Notes: a model not told the origin generated them from the letters alone. Shown: positions 8,328 through 17,341, counted from the stretch's first letter. The stretch: 64,000 nt of DNA from Pseudoalteromonas sp. T1lg23B (GCF_002964665.1 NZ_PQBZ01000013.1:434001-498000), one strand, 5' to 3'. Program-made: numbers and translations.

Positions 8328-8678
8328 GCACCGAGCGATATAGAGTTCTTATTTTATTTTCTAGTTTTTTCAGAGTCCACGTTTTAGAAAACTTATTTAG
8401 AGAGTGATATTCCATACAAAGACCACGCTGTAGAAAGATAGCCAAAGGGAATGATGTTTTCGAAAGCAAAGGTGGCGTAGCGATTTTAGAAAGGAACAGT
8501 AAGTTGGCGGATTTATTAGAAAGCGATGATGGAGGTGCTATAAATGCGTGGCTGAAGCAAACTTGAATTCGCTAGATGAATTGTTCATTTGGTGTGGATC
8601 TAGCCAGCTTGCACATTACCAAACCTGATTTTTACAAAATGTGGAGAGTAATGTATCCACTGTGTTTTTAAGGAAAGT
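8328..8678 (+). pseudogene. 351-bp gap with degraded coding remnants before paralogue B
   Basis: No intact gene lies here, but two coding-like pieces do. Positions 8408-8566 form a 52-codon open frame without an obvious start, ending LADLLESDDGGAINAWLKQT. A shifted frame then reads NSLDELFIWCGSSQLAHYQT to an in-frame stop at 8626-8628, and continues FLQNVESNVSTVFLRKV to a TGA (8680-8682) that overlaps the ATG of the next gene as ATGA. The pieces look like one decayed 3' gene end broken by a frameshift and a stop. The ancestral protein is not recognisable by eye. Confidence 0.35.
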
Positions 8679-9131
8679 ATGAAGAAACTACACCTAAAAA
8701 AGAAAAAAATGAACTATGAAATTGTTTTGTCATTTTTTTTCTCATGCCAAGGCGTGTATTGGTATTTTAACGAAAATTCAGTTGATTATGGGCAAGAAAA
8801 GGTTTTGTACTTCCTAACACCATTTTTTATTCTTTACTTTATTTACTCATTATATTCTTACTTTAAAGTTGTGAAGGATATATTTCTTACTGACAAATAT
8901 GTTTGCTTTGACGGCGAAAGAATTGCGCTAGATGAGTTGGAGTATTTAGGTTTTTATTTCTTTTATAGTTGTAAAAATAGAAATTGGATTAGAAAGATTA
9001 GGGTTGATGTTAAACGCAAGGGGCAGGCAGATTTTAGGTTTTCTGGTCATTATAGTGTTAATTTGAGGTATGAAAATATATTAGAGCAGTGGGGGAGGTA
9101 TGGAAATATAATTTTTAATGGAAGTGAGTAG
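8679..9131 (+). CDS. two-helix membrane protein of unknown function (islet paralogue B)
   Basis: A 150-residue paralogue of the 7878-8327 product with the same plan: basic start, helix 1 at about residues 13-31, helix 2 at about 43-63, and a beta-rich soluble tail with the shared NWIRK, FSGHYSVNLRYE segment. Roughly a third of positions agree by eye. It starts at ATG with AAGGAAAG upstream. Its start overlaps the stop of a decayed upstream frame. Base composition is strongly AT-rich, unlike the flanking core genes. Duplication of an orphan immunity-like gene would explain the pair. No catalytic motif is visible. Confidence 0.6.
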   Translation: MKKLHLKKKKMNYEIVLSFFFSCQGVYWYFNENSVDYGQEKVLYFLTPFFILYFIYSLYSYFKVVKDIFLTDKYVCFDGERIALDELEYLGFYFFYSCKNRNWIRKIRVDVKRKGQADFRFSGHYSVNLRYENILEQWGRYGNIIFNGSE

Positions 9132-9211
9132 TAAAAATATCTAGGGGGGTTTTCTTGGTGTCTCATTAACGGGGGAGTGGACACGAACATTTATCTAAAC
9201 TTGACAGTATA

Positions 9212-9781
9212 GTGGATGGGGTAAGTGAAATAACGCCAGAAATTATCCAACTAGGGAATCAATCTCTTCCCCATGAACAAAACTATTTAGCGTACCAGCT
9301 GTTTACAAATATTGGCCATAAAGCGCTTGATATCGTGATGCAAAACTCATGGTATATTGATTTTTATAAAGCTGCTTTTTTGGAATTTGAAACGGGTGAC
9401 TACCATCAATTTTTGAATGATTATAAAGCAGTCGGCAAAACATCTCCGTCTGTAATGTATGAAATGATATATGAGCGTAACTATGGTCGTGCATTAGAGT
9501 TAACTGAGGCATTTCCATATTTACATGGCTATAAGTTTGGTAGAGATCCCCTTCAATTACTGCTAGACAGAGTGATCCCTTTCAGAGCCGCCTATATAAA
9601 CTCAGAGCAGAAAAAGCTACTGGACTACCTATTGAGTAATACTCAGTTAGATAAGTATCACTATCAGCGCTTACGTCGTCTCAAGATGAAGATGCCCATT
9701 TATTTTAGTGTGTTGGAGAGGAAGTTCACTCAGCTACAAGATGTTGACGCCTATGAACCCCGTCGCTTTTTGGGGCCTTAA
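9212..9781 (+). CDS. unrecognised 189-aa protein, probably 5'-truncated
   Basis: A cytosolic, helix-rich protein of no family I recognise. The nominal GTG start at 9212 lacks a ribosome-binding site, and the frame stays open and coding-like back to 9170 (reading HEHLSKLDSIVDGVSE through the GTG) with no ATG. This suggests the 5' end of a longer gene has been lost. The C-terminal half, LLDRVIPFRAAYINSEQKKLLDYLLS, has a helix-turn-helix rhythm vaguely like ankyrin or similar repeats. It lies between paralogue B and the yfhL terminator. It could be another orphan islet gene or a pseudogene. Confidence 0.45.
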   Translation: MDGVSEITPEIIQLGNQSLPHEQNYLAYQLFTNIGHKALDIVMQNSWYIDFYKAAFLEFETGDYHQFLNDYKAVGKTSPSVMYEMIYERNYGRALELTEAFPYLHGYKFGRDPLQLLLDRVIPFRAAYINSEQKKLLDYLLSNTQLDKYHYQRLRRLKMKMPIYFSVLERKFTQLQDVDAYEPRRFLGP

Positions 9782-9794
9782 TAGCTTAAATAAT

Positions 9795-9824
9795 CTGAAC
9801 TAGCCTGTCATAAAGCTAGTTCAG
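9795..9824. terminator. 10-bp hairpin between convergent islet gene and yfhL
   Basis: CTGAACTAGC and GCTAGTTCAG pair perfectly around a 10-nt loop, 13 bp after the 189-aa ORF and 10 bp from the yfhL stop. T-tracts are weak on both sides, so it may act as a bidirectional terminator or as a transcript-stabilising end. Confidence 0.5.
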
Positions 9825-9834
9825 AATGTTTGAA

Positions 9835-10086
9835 TTAAATTTGACCTGTCAAACGCAAGTACTTTTCCGCCAATGTATCTAAGTCTTCTTTGTGGTTAGG
9901 ATCGGGTTTGATACAGTCAATGGGGCAGACGCTCACACAGGTGGGAGTATCATAGTGCCCGACACACTCAGTACATTTATTTGGGTCAATCTCATAGATT
10001 TTTTCACCAAAATAGATGGCCTGATTCGGGCATTCAGGGTCACACATATCACAGTTGATGCATTTGGAATTGATCATCAACGCCAT
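9835..10086 (-). CDS. yfhL: YfhL family 2x[4Fe-4S] ferredoxin
   Basis: An 83-residue Alvin-type ferredoxin with two clusters. The first motif is CINCDMCDPECP. The second is CTECVGHYDTPTCVSVCP, with the characteristic insertion between its second and third cysteines. A C-terminal helical extension follows, as in E. coli YfhL (86 aa). It starts 2 bp after the trhP stop, so the two genes are one transcription unit. The adjacency suggests it delivers electrons to or matures the iron-sulfur enzyme TrhP. That role is inference; the fold is certain. Confidence 0.92.
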   Translation of the reverse strand: MALMINSKCINCDMCDPECPNQAIYFGEKIYEIDPNKCTECVGHYDTPTCVSVCPIDCIKPDPNHKEDLDTLAEKYLRLTGQI

Positions 10087-10088
10087 GA

Positions 10089-11447
10089 TTAGGCCTTTTT
10101 AAATGGATTACGTGTGTCTTGGTTGTCGTCTAGATTACGCATTAAAATGGCGTGATCTAAATTGATGTCCTCAGGCAATGGAATTTTTACGATGTGACCA
10201 GAACCTTTGGCATCGTCAATGCGTTCGCCTTTTTTGTTTTCCATATGTTCAAGGTTAAAGGCAATATTACCCTGTGGCGTCATCAGCTCAAGACTGTGTC
10301 CAGTACAGAACTTGTTTTTCACATCAATTTCTACCAAGCCATTATCGTGGCGGCCTAACACTTCACCAACAAACTGCTGCTTATCAGACACCGAGTGACC
10401 ATACTCATAGTTTTGATAGTCTTGATGGGCATGGCGCTTTAAAAAGCCCTCGGTATATCCACGATGAGCTAAGTTCTCTAGGGTATGCATCAGGTTTGGA
10501 TCAAAAGGCTTACCAGCAACAGCGTCGTCGATGGCTTTACGATACACTTGCGCTGTTCGAGCAACATAATAGAAAGACTTAGTACGGCCTTCTATTTTCA
10601 AACTATGTACGCCCATTTTCGTAAGTTGGTCCACATACTGCACGGCACGCAAATCTTTAGAGTTCATGATATAGGTGCCATGCTCATCTTCAAACGCGGG
10701 CATGTATTCACCAGGGCGGCCTTGTTCTTCAAGCATAAACACTTCGGAAGTGGGTTGGCCTTCACCGAGCGTTGGAATAACGGATTTCGGGTCTATTTTG
10801 TGTACTACCTCACCCGTTTCGGTTTCTTTACCCGGTTTTACGTCATATTCCCAACGACAAGCATTGGTACAGGTGCCTTGGTTTGGATCGCGCTTATTAA
10901 TATAACCAGATAACAAACAGCGACCTGAATACGCCATACACAATGCGCCATGTACAAAGACTTCTAACTCGGTTTGTGGACACAGTTCGCGGATCTCAGC
11001 GATTTCTTCCAGTGAGAGTTCGCGAGATAAGATCACGCGCTCAATACCTTGTTTGGCCCAAAATTGCACGCTGGCATAGTTAACCGCATTGGCTTGTACA
11101 GATAGGTGGATCGGCATATCTGGCCATTTATCACGTACCAACATAATGAGGCCAGGATCTGACATGATCAGCGCATCGGGTTGCATGGCTATCACCGGCT
11201 CAATATCGCGTAAGTAAGTTTTTACTTTGCTATTGTGCGGTGCGATGTTTGACACGACGTAAAGTTTTTTGTTTTGTTGGTGGGCTTCGTTAATACCTAG
11301 TGCCAAATTATCTAAATCAAATTCGTTATTGCGAACACGTAGACTATAACGTGGCTGACCGGCGTAGACCGCATCGGCACCATACGCAAAAGCGTAACGC
11401 ATATTCTTTAAACTACCCGCAGGCGAAAGGAGTTCTGGTACAAACAT
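10089..11447 (-). CDS. trhP: tRNA 5-hydroxyuridine hydroxylase TrhP (U32 family, YegQ)
   Basis: A 452-residue U32 peptidase-family protein. E. coli YegQ/TrhP makes 5-hydroxyuridine at wobble U34 of tRNA, the precursor of cmo5U, using prephenate. Visible are the N-terminal ELLSPAGSLKNMRYAFAYGADAVY, the U32 signature EVFVHGALCMAYSGRCLLSGY with its cysteines, and the later GTCTNACRWEY, giving the cysteines proposed to hold an iron-sulfur cluster. Length matches E. coli (453). It is upstream of yfhL in the same unit. The older label collagenase-like protease should be dropped for this subgroup. Confidence 0.9.
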   Translation of the reverse strand: MFVPELLSPAGSLKNMRYAFAYGADAVYAGQPRYSLRVRNNEFDLDNLALGINEAHQQNKKLYVVSNIAPHNSKVKTYLRDIEPVIAMQPDALIMSDPGLIMLVRDKWPDMPIHLSVQANAVNYASVQFWAKQGIERVILSRELSLEEIAEIRELCPQTELEVFVHGALCMAYSGRCLLSGYINKRDPNQGTCTNACRWEYDVKPGKETETGEVVHKIDPKSVIPTLGEGQPTSEVFMLEEQGRPGEYMPAFEDEHGTYIMNSKDLRAVQYVDQLTKMGVHSLKIEGRTKSFYYVARTAQVYRKAIDDAVAGKPFDPNLMHTLENLAHRGYTEGFLKRHAHQDYQNYEYGHSVSDKQQFVGEVLGRHDNGLVEIDVKNKFCTGHSLELMTPQGNIAFNLEHMENKKGERIDDAKGSGHIVKIPLPEDINLDHAILMRNLDDNQDTRNPFKKA

Positions 11448-11631
11448 AGTAAAACCTCATACATCGAACTGGGTACAAGCCAGCTGTTGGGGTCAAAATT
11501 GACACTGAAATAAAAAAGCGGGGCAGTATAAGAGATGTATGAAGGGGATATTTTGATGTAGATCATAAATTGTTTTATTGAGAATGCCGTTTGCTTGTGC
11601 ATCAACTTCGCAACATTACAGGTAAATGTAG

Positions 11632-11660
11632 TAGGTTTTTGCAGCTAAAACGCGTATAAT
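11632..11660 (+). promoter_or_regulatory. probable ndk promoter
   Basis: A perfect TATAAT lies at 11655-11660, 42 bp before ndk. The best -35 at 17 bp is TAGGTT (11632-11637), which is weak. The -10 is followed by a GC-rich discriminator. Confidence 0.5.
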
Positions 11661-11702
11661 TCGCGCCCGTCAATAATCACAAACTATTTTGGAGCAAAAA
11701 AG

Positions 11703-12134
11703 ATGGCTTTAGAGCGTACTTTTTCAATCATCAAGCCTGATGCGGTAGCTAAAAACCACATCGGTGCAATCTATAACCGTTTCGAATCAGCTGGTCTTAA
11801 GATCGTTGCTTCTAAAATGGTTCACCTTTCTCAAGAGAAAGCTGAAGGTTTCTACGCAGAGCACAAAGAGCGTCCCTTCTTCGGTGCTTTAGTTTCTTTC
11901 ATGACGTCTGGCCCAGTAATGGTTCAGGTTCTTGAAGGTGAAGATGCAGTTCGTAAGAACCGTGAAATCATGGGTGCTACTAACCCTGCTGAAGCTCTAG
12001 CTGGTACATTACGTGCTGACTACGCAGACAGCATCGACGAGAACGCGGTACACGGTTCAGACGCACCTGAATCAGCTGCTCGCGAAATCGCTTACTTCTT
12101 CGCTGAAGAAGAAATTTGCCCACGTACTCGTTAA
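11703..12134 (+). CDS. ndk: nucleoside diphosphate kinase
   Basis: A 143-residue enzyme that transfers the gamma phosphate from ATP to NDPs through a phosphohistidine. The N-terminus [14 protein letters not shown] carries the catalytic lysine, and the active-site segment [16 protein letters not shown] contains the phosphorylated His. The length equals E. coli Ndk. It is preceded by TTGGAGCAAAAAAG and uses highly biased codons, as expected for an abundant protein. It is monocistronic with its own terminator, upstream of rlmN as in many gammaproteobacteria. Confidence 0.98.
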   Translation: MALERTFSIIKPDAVAKNHIGAIYNRFESAGLKIVASKMVHLSQEKAEGFYAEHKERPFFGALVSFMTSGPVMVQVLEGEDAVRKNREIMGATNPAEALAGTLRADYADSIDENAVHGSDAPESAAREIAYFFAEEEICPRTR

Positions 12135-12157
12135 TTTCGAGTCAGTGAGCATGAAAG

Positions 12158-12179
12158 AAGGGCTTTTGAGCCCTTTTTT
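12158..12179 (+). terminator. ndk intrinsic terminator
   Basis: AAGGGCT / AGCCCTT stem with a TTTG loop, followed by TTTT. Confidence 0.85.
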
Positions 12180-12252
12180 CGTCCCTAAAATGTTTTGCTA
12201 AGGGTTTAATTCGTTTTAGTTCTGAATATTTAGCAAAGCACGCATGCTAAGA

Positions 12253-12281
12253 TTGTTATAGTTGTTCGTTTTTTGTACAAT
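12253..12281 (+). promoter_or_regulatory. candidate rlmN promoter
   Basis: TTGTTA (12253-12258) and TACAAT (12276-12281) are spaced by 17 bp, 50 bp upstream of rlmN. Confidence 0.4.
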
Positions 12282-12331
12282 GTGCGGCTACCTTATTAAT
12301 GTTATACCGTCACCTGAATTGAGGTTGTTTC

Positions 12332-13468
12332 ATGGCCAATACCGAGAAAAAGATTAACTTACTTGATTTAAACCGCGAGGGGATGCGCGAGCTGTTTGCT
12401 ACATTCGGCGAAAAGCCATTTCGTGCTGATCAAGTGATGAAATGGATCTATCACTTCGGTGTTGATGACTTCGAACAGATGAGTAACATCAATAAAAAGC
12501 TTAAAGCGAAGTTGGCCGCTGAGTGTGAAATAAAAGCTCCAGAAATTTCCGTCAAACAAGTAGCAAGTGATGGCACTATTAAGTATGCCTTACTATTAGA
12601 AGGCGGTCAGGAAGTTGAAACCGTTTGGATCCCTGAAAAAGACCGAGCTACTTTGTGCGTGTCTTCACAAGTGGGCTGCGCGCTAGAGTGTACGTTCTGT
12701 TCAACCGCGCAACAGGGGTTTAACCGCAACCTCAAGGTGTCTGAGATCATCGGTCAGGTGTGGCGTGTTGCAAAAGACATTGGTATGCATGATGGCGACA
12801 GCACAAAACGCCCAGTAACCAACGTGGTAATGATGGGGATGGGCGAACCACTGCTTAACCTTAACAATGTTGTACCAGCTATGGAACTGATGATGGACGA
12901 CTGGGCGTTTGGTTTGTCTAAACGTCGCGTAACATTGAGTACATCAGGTGTTGTGCCAGCCTTAGACATCCTTAAAGAGAAGATTGATGTGGCGCTGGCA
13001 ATTTCCCTACATGCTCCAAATAATGAACTGCGTGACGTGCTTGTGCCAATAAACAAGAAATACCCAATCGAAGAGTTTTTAGCGGCATGCCGTCGTTACA
13101 TTGATGGCTCTAAAGCGAACAAAGATGTCACGATTGAGTATGTGATGCTGCAAGGTGTGAACGACAGTACCGATCATGCCCATGAGTTAGTTAAGGTGCT
13201 CAAAGGCACACCGTCTAAAATCAATTTGATCCCGTTTAACCCATTCCCAGGGAACGAATATGGTCGTTCAAGCAACAGCCGTATTGACCGTTTCTCAAAA
13301 GTACTACAAGCTGCGGGCTTGACTTGTATCGTTCGCCGTACTCGTGGCGATGATATTGATGCGGCATGTGGTCAGTTAGTTGGTGATGTGGTAGACAGAA
13401 CCAAGCGGTTAGCAAAAAAGCAGCAACGTGCTGATAATGCGATTGCTGTTAAGGTAAATGCGGGTTAA
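12332..13468 (+). CDS. rlmN: dual-specificity 23S rRNA/tRNA adenine-C2 methyltransferase RlmN
   Basis: A 378-residue radical SAM enzyme that methylates C2 of A2503 in 23S rRNA and A37 of some tRNAs. The cluster motif [18 protein letters not shown] (CxxxCxxC) is at about residues 114-131. The glycine-rich [16 protein letters not shown] is at about 170-185. The C-terminal [15 protein letters not shown] holds the methyl-carrying cysteine, and a second conserved Cys precedes the radical SAM core. Full length. It heads the rlmN-pilF-rodZ-ispG-hisS-yfgM-bamB-der block, the standard gammaproteobacterial order. Confidence 0.97.
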   Translation: MANTEKKINLLDLNREGMRELFATFGEKPFRADQVMKWIYHFGVDDFEQMSNINKKLKAKLAAECEIKAPEISVKQVASDGTIKYALLLEGGQEVETVWIPEKDRATLCVSSQVGCALECTFCSTAQQGFNRNLKVSEIIGQVWRVAKDIGMHDGDSTKRPVTNVVMMGMGEPLLNLNNVVPAMELMMDDWAFGLSKRRVTLSTSGVVPALDILKEKIDVALAISLHAPNNELRDVLVPINKKYPIEEFLAACRRYIDGSKANKDVTIEYVMLQGVNDSTDHAHELVKVLKGTPSKINLIPFNPFPGNEYGRSSNSRIDRFSKVLQAAGLTCIVRRTRGDDIDAACGQLVGDVVDRTKRLAKKQQRADNAIAVKVNAG

Positions 13469-13562
13469 CCCCAAAAAACGTGTCCTTATGGTAAAAAATA
13501 GATGAATCATAAGGACTTTTAGGTAGTATAAGGGCACAATGTTATTACATGGTGGGTGGTGC

Positions 13563-15116
13563 ATGCGTTCTTGCTTTATTTTACTGACAGTTTTAAGCCT
13601 TTTGACAGGGTGTGTGACTGAGACAAGTTCAGTGACCCGCAATAAACCAAATGTTAGAAGTGAAGCAAATAACCAAGAGGCTGCCAAAACTCGTATTACC
13701 CTAGCGCTGCAATATTTGCGAGCGGGTAATAACAGCCAAGCCAAATACAATCTCGAAAAAGCGCTGCAGCTTGCCCCAGAATTACCGCAAGGTCACTATT
13801 CGTTGGCATATTATTATGAGCAGGTTGGTGAAGATGAGCGTGCAGGTAAAGCGTATCGTAAAGCGCTTGATATCGACCCAAACAATCCAAATACTTTGAA
13901 TAACTATGGGACTTTCTTGTGTCGCATTGGTGAGTATCAAGCAGCTCAAGAGCAGTTTTTCAAAGCCATTGATGTGCCAAGCTATTTGCGAGTCTCTCGT
14001 AGTTACGAAAACCTAGCTTTGTGTGCTATCAAGCAAGATAATTTTATTAAGGCTGAAGACTACTTTAATAGTGCGATTGATCATGATGGTCGCAGCCAGT
14101 CAGCGTTGATTGGTTTAGCAGCGTTATTTTACGCAAAAAGTGACTTACATCAGGCTATGGCGGTAGTGCAAAATTATGCTGACAAGGGCTTTATCTCACC
14201 TCGTAGCTTGCTATTACAACACTTGCTAAACACCAGCATGGGACACCTGCAAAAAGCGCAAGAAGTGGCTGACTTGCTTGTTCAGACTTACCCAGAGTCT
14301 TATCAAGCGAAAATAGTGGTCAATGATGCACTACAAAACAGTGAGTTTGTAAGACTTAAAGAGCAGTACCGCTTAGCGCAATTAAAAACCATCACGCAAG
14401 CACCTAGTCATGTAGTAAAACAACCACAGATAAAAGTGAAGCGTAAGGTTACGCCAAAGCACGATGGCATAACTCAGTCTGCGAACTTACATAGCGGCAG
14501 TGTTTCTTTAAGAACTAATACTGAATTCACAGCGCATTCAGGCAATAAAACTACCATAGCGGGCGAGCAAAACGGTTCGAACATTGATAATGTCACCACA
14601 CAAGACAACGTGGACATGAACCCGAGTGACCACGCCCCATTATCCGATGAGCAGGGCGTTGGACAGATTCGATTTTACGAGCCAGAGCCCGGTGAAGTTA
14701 CGTTTATACCAAATTCGGGCACGATTGTTACAGTGCGCCCAGCACGCAGTGAAATTGCTGCAAATCAATTGCCGTTGGTGAATAACAAAGTGCAAGTGCC
14801 GACGGTACCGTTTCATGTAATGAGTGCTGGTGAAAACATATTTAGTCTGTCGGTAAAATACGATATAAAATTGGTTGATTTGTTGCGTTGGAATAACTTA
14901 AAAGAATCGGATAAAGTGGCCGCGGGTCAAAAGGTTTATTTAAACAACCCGGCCGTCACCCATGCGATTAGAACGGGTGATACTTTGTTTACAATAGCGA
15001 CTCAGCATGGATTGCTGATCGATGATTTAATGCGATGGAATGAGTTAACACCCGATGTGGCCTTAACCGAAGGCTACGGGATTCTGATAGTGGACCCTGA
15101 TAGTTACGTTTTATGA
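13563..15116 (+). CDS. pilF: PilF/PilW type IV pilus pilotin-like TPR lipoprotein with C-terminal LysM domains
   Basis: PilF is an outer-membrane lipoprotein that helps the PilQ secretin assemble. The start at 13563 gives a compact lipoprotein signal MRSCFILLTVLSLLTGC (lipobox LLTGC). An upstream in-frame ATG at 13539 would only add eight residues. Tandem TPRs follow at about residues 45-250 (ALQYLRAGNNSQAKYNLEKA, HYSLAYYYEQVGEDERAGKA, NNYGTFLCRIGEYQAAQEQF). After a long polar linker come two LysM domains, at about 420-465 (MSAGENIFSLSVKYDIKLVD) and 470-515 (IRTGDTLFTIATQHGLLIDD). Typical PilF has about 250 residues and no LysM, so this 517-residue form is an extended version. It overlaps rodZ by 4 nt (ATGA). 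Confidence 0.88.
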   Translation: MRSCFILLTVLSLLTGCVTETSSVTRNKPNVRSEANNQEAAKTRITLALQYLRAGNNSQAKYNLEKALQLAPELPQGHYSLAYYYEQVGEDERAGKAYRKALDIDPNNPNTLNNYGTFLCRIGEYQAAQEQFFKAIDVPSYLRVSRSYENLALCAIKQDNFIKAEDYFNSAIDHDGRSQSALIGLAALFYAKSDLHQAMAVVQNYADKGFISPRSLLLQHLLNTSMGHLQKAQEVADLLVQTYPESYQAKIVVNDALQNSEFVRLKEQYRLAQLKTITQAPSHVVKQPQIKVKRKVTPKHDGITQSANLHSGSVSLRTNTEFTAHSGNKTTIAGEQNGSNIDNVTTQDNVDMNPSDHAPLSDEQGVGQIRFYEPEPGEVTFIPNSGTIVTVRPARSEIAANQLPLVNNKVQVPTVPFHVMSAGENIFSLSVKYDIKLVDLLRWNNLKESDKVAAGQKVYLNNPAVTHAIRTGDTLFTIATQHGLLIDDLMRWNELTPDVALTEGYGILIVDPDSYVL

Positions 15117-16048
15117 AACAAGAAAACATTGAAATGGAAGAACAGACTCCAACCACAGGACAATCGTTGCATACAGCGAGGGTTGCTGCGGGGTTAAGTA
15201 TTGAAGACGTGTCTGCGCGTCTAAAGTTAACAGCATTACAGATAACAAAACTAGAACAAGATGATTATCAAGATTTAGGTCCGATGACGTTTGTGCGAGG
15301 TTATATTCGGAGTTATTGTGGTGTGCTCGAATTAGATGTCGAGAAAACCTTGGCTTTGATGGATGCACCAAAAGCGCCAGAAGCGACAAAGCGTATGCAA
15401 AGTTTTTCACGTCGTACTGAAAAAGAAGCCAGTGATAATCGTTTAATGATTTTCAGCTATCTTATTTTAGCGCTTGTAATTGGCTCATCTGGAGTTTGGG
15501 TGTGGCAAACAAGTAATAGCACGGTAGAAAATTCTCCAGCCGAGCCAAAGGCTGCACTCACGAACGCTGATAGCACATCTGTAGTACCGGCAACTGAGGA
15601 TAAAGCAGCTACCTCAGATACGCAGAGCGCAACGGTACAAGACAGTGATGGGCAAAAAATAACAGCTGAAAGCGAGAACACAGCGATACAAAATGATACC
15701 ATACCTAATCTAGAGGAAGAGACTCTCAGTGATGAAGCCGTCAATGTGCATACTTCTGAGCAGAACGTATCACAGGGTGTGACTGAGAATAAAGATGCCT
15801 CGTTAAGTACAATTGTTATGCGCTTCAATGATGACAGTTGGGTTGAAATTTTCGATGCAACCGAAGAGCGTATTGCCTTTGGTGTCAAAAAAGCAGGCTA
15901 TACCATGACCGTTGATGGTAAAGCGCCTTTTTCAGTGGTGTTGGGCAAACATCAGGCTGTCGATGTTGAGCTTGATGGTCAATTAGTCGACTTGTCCGCA
16001 TTACCTAGAAACCGTTTAGCAAAATTTAAATTACCGTTAGCAGAGTAA
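15113..16048 (+). CDS. rodZ: cell-shape protein RodZ
   Basis: A 311-residue single-pass inner-membrane protein that links MreB to the elongasome. The N-terminal Cro-like helix-turn-helix domain (HTH_25, about residues 12-80) contains ARVAAGLSIEDVSARLKL and FVRGYIRSYCGVLEL. A transmembrane helix is at about 108-130 (LMIFSYLILALVIGSSGVWV). A disordered acidic periplasmic linker follows, then the beta-rich DUF4115 domain at about 222-311 (NDDSWVEIFDATEERIAFGV). The start overlaps the pilF stop by ATGA, implying translational coupling. Position before ispG is conserved with E. coli. Confidence 0.95.
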   Translation: MKQENIEMEEQTPTTGQSLHTARVAAGLSIEDVSARLKLTALQITKLEQDDYQDLGPMTFVRGYIRSYCGVLELDVEKTLALMDAPKAPEATKRMQSFSRRTEKEASDNRLMIFSYLILALVIGSSGVWVWQTSNSTVENSPAEPKAALTNADSTSVVPATEDKAATSDTQSATVQDSDGQKITAESENTAIQNDTIPNLEEETLSDEAVNVHTSEQNVSQGVTENKDASLSTIVMRFNDDSWVEIFDATEERIAFGVKKAGYTMTVDGKAPFSVVLGKHQAVDVELDGQLVDLSALPRNRLAKFKLPLAE

Positions 16049-16054
16049 TCGTCC

Positions 16055-17173
16055 ATGTTTTCAGAATCTCCTATTAAACGCAGAAAATCGACTCGCATTA
16101 ATGTGGGCAATGTACCGATTGGAGACGGTGCACCCATTGCAGTTCAGTCCATGACTAACACCAATACACTCGATATAGATGCTACGGTGGCGCAGATCAG
16201 AGCCATTCAAGATGCAGGCGCAGATATTGTTCGTGTGTCTGTACCAACAATGGATGCTGCACAAGCCTTTAAGAGTATAAAAGAGCAGGTTGATATTCCA
16301 TTAGTCACAGATATTCACTTTGATTATCGAATTGCTTTAAAAGTTGCCGAATATGGCGCAGATTGTTTGCGAATTAACCCCGGTAATATCGGTTCTGAGG
16401 ACCGTATACGTGCAGTTGTGGATGCGGCTGCAGAACGTAATATTCCAATTCGTATAGGTGTAAATGGTGGCTCTCTTGAGCGCGACCTACAAGAAAAATA
16501 TGGTGAACCTACACCCGAAGCGTTATTAGAATCGGCGATGCGCCATGTAGAAATTCTTCAGCGCCTCAATTTTGATCAATTCAAGGTATCTGTGAAGGCT
16601 TCGGATGTGTTTTTAGCCGTTGGTGCCTACCGTTTGCTTGCAAAGGAAATCGATCAGCCGTTACATCTTGGCATCACAGAAGCGGGTGGGTTTCGCTCTG
16701 GCTCGGTGAAGTCTGCGGTTGGTTTGGGGATGTTGCTTGCTGAGGGGATCGGAGACACGCTACGCGTATCATTGGCCGCAGATCCAGTTCAAGAGATTAA
16801 AGTAGGTTTTGATATTCTAAAATCGCTGCGAATTCGTTCTCGTGGTATTAACTTTATCGCCTGTCCAAGTTGTTCTCGTCAGGAGTTTGATGTGGTCAGT
16901 ACGATGAACCAACTAGAAGAACGCTTGGAAGATATTATCACTCCTATCTCGGTATCTGTGATTGGCTGTGTGGTCAATGGCCCGGGTGAAGCGTTAGTCA
17001 GTGATATTGGTCTAGCAGGGGCGAATCGTCGTTCTGGTTTATATATCAATGGTGAGCGTCAGAAGCTGCGCATCGACAATGATAATATAGTTGAACAGTT
17101 GGAAGCCCAGGTGCGCGACTTTGTTGCTAAAAAAGAGCAACAAGGCGAAATAGATATCAAGATTGTTGAATAG
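16055..17173 (+). CDS. ispG: 4-hydroxy-3-methylbut-2-enyl-diphosphate synthase (flavodoxin)
   Basis: A 372-residue enzyme that converts MEcPP to HMBPP in the MEP isoprenoid pathway with a [4Fe-4S] cluster. The N-terminal TIM barrel includes [16 protein letters not shown] and [14 protein letters not shown]. The C-terminal cluster domain shows [13 protein letters not shown] and [18 protein letters not shown], giving three Cys ligands and the glutamate. Length equals E. coli IspG. It follows rodZ by 6 bp with tight coupling. Confidence 0.97.
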   Translation: MFSESPIKRRKSTRINVGNVPIGDGAPIAVQSMTNTNTLDIDATVAQIRAIQDAGADIVRVSVPTMDAAQAFKSIKEQVDIPLVTDIHFDYRIALKVAEYGADCLRINPGNIGSEDRIRAVVDAAAERNIPIRIGVNGGSLERDLQEKYGEPTPEALLESAMRHVEILQRLNFDQFKVSVKASDVFLAVGAYRLLAKEIDQPLHLGITEAGGFRSGSVKSAVGLGMLLAEGIGDTLRVSLAADPVQEIKVGFDILKSLRIRSRGINFIACPSCSRQEFDVVSTMNQLEERLEDIITPISVSVIGCVVNGPGEALVSDIGLAGANRRSGLYINGERQKLRIDNDNIVEQLEAQVRDFVAKKEQQGEIDIKIVE

Positions 17174-17341
17174 CCGACTTATACCAGCTTACAACCAACA
17201 GATGGGTGCTGCGAGTGCTCAGGTTAGTGAGTTGGTCGCATTTTTAGTCGGTTTGGGTATAATAAGCGATTAATTTTTTGCGCAAATACGGTACTTTGTG
17301 GCAATCGCTTTGATAAAAAACAGATTTATTTAGGAATTTCA

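Noticed and set aside
10485..10913. 142-codon ORF antisense to trhP
   Set aside because: It overlaps the U32 catalytic region of trhP and is explained by codon shadowing.
15457..15888. 143-codon ORF antisense to rodZ
   Set aside because: It lies wholly inside rodZ, is low-complexity Ser/Val/Ala, and has no ribosome site. It is a shadow of the acidic linker.
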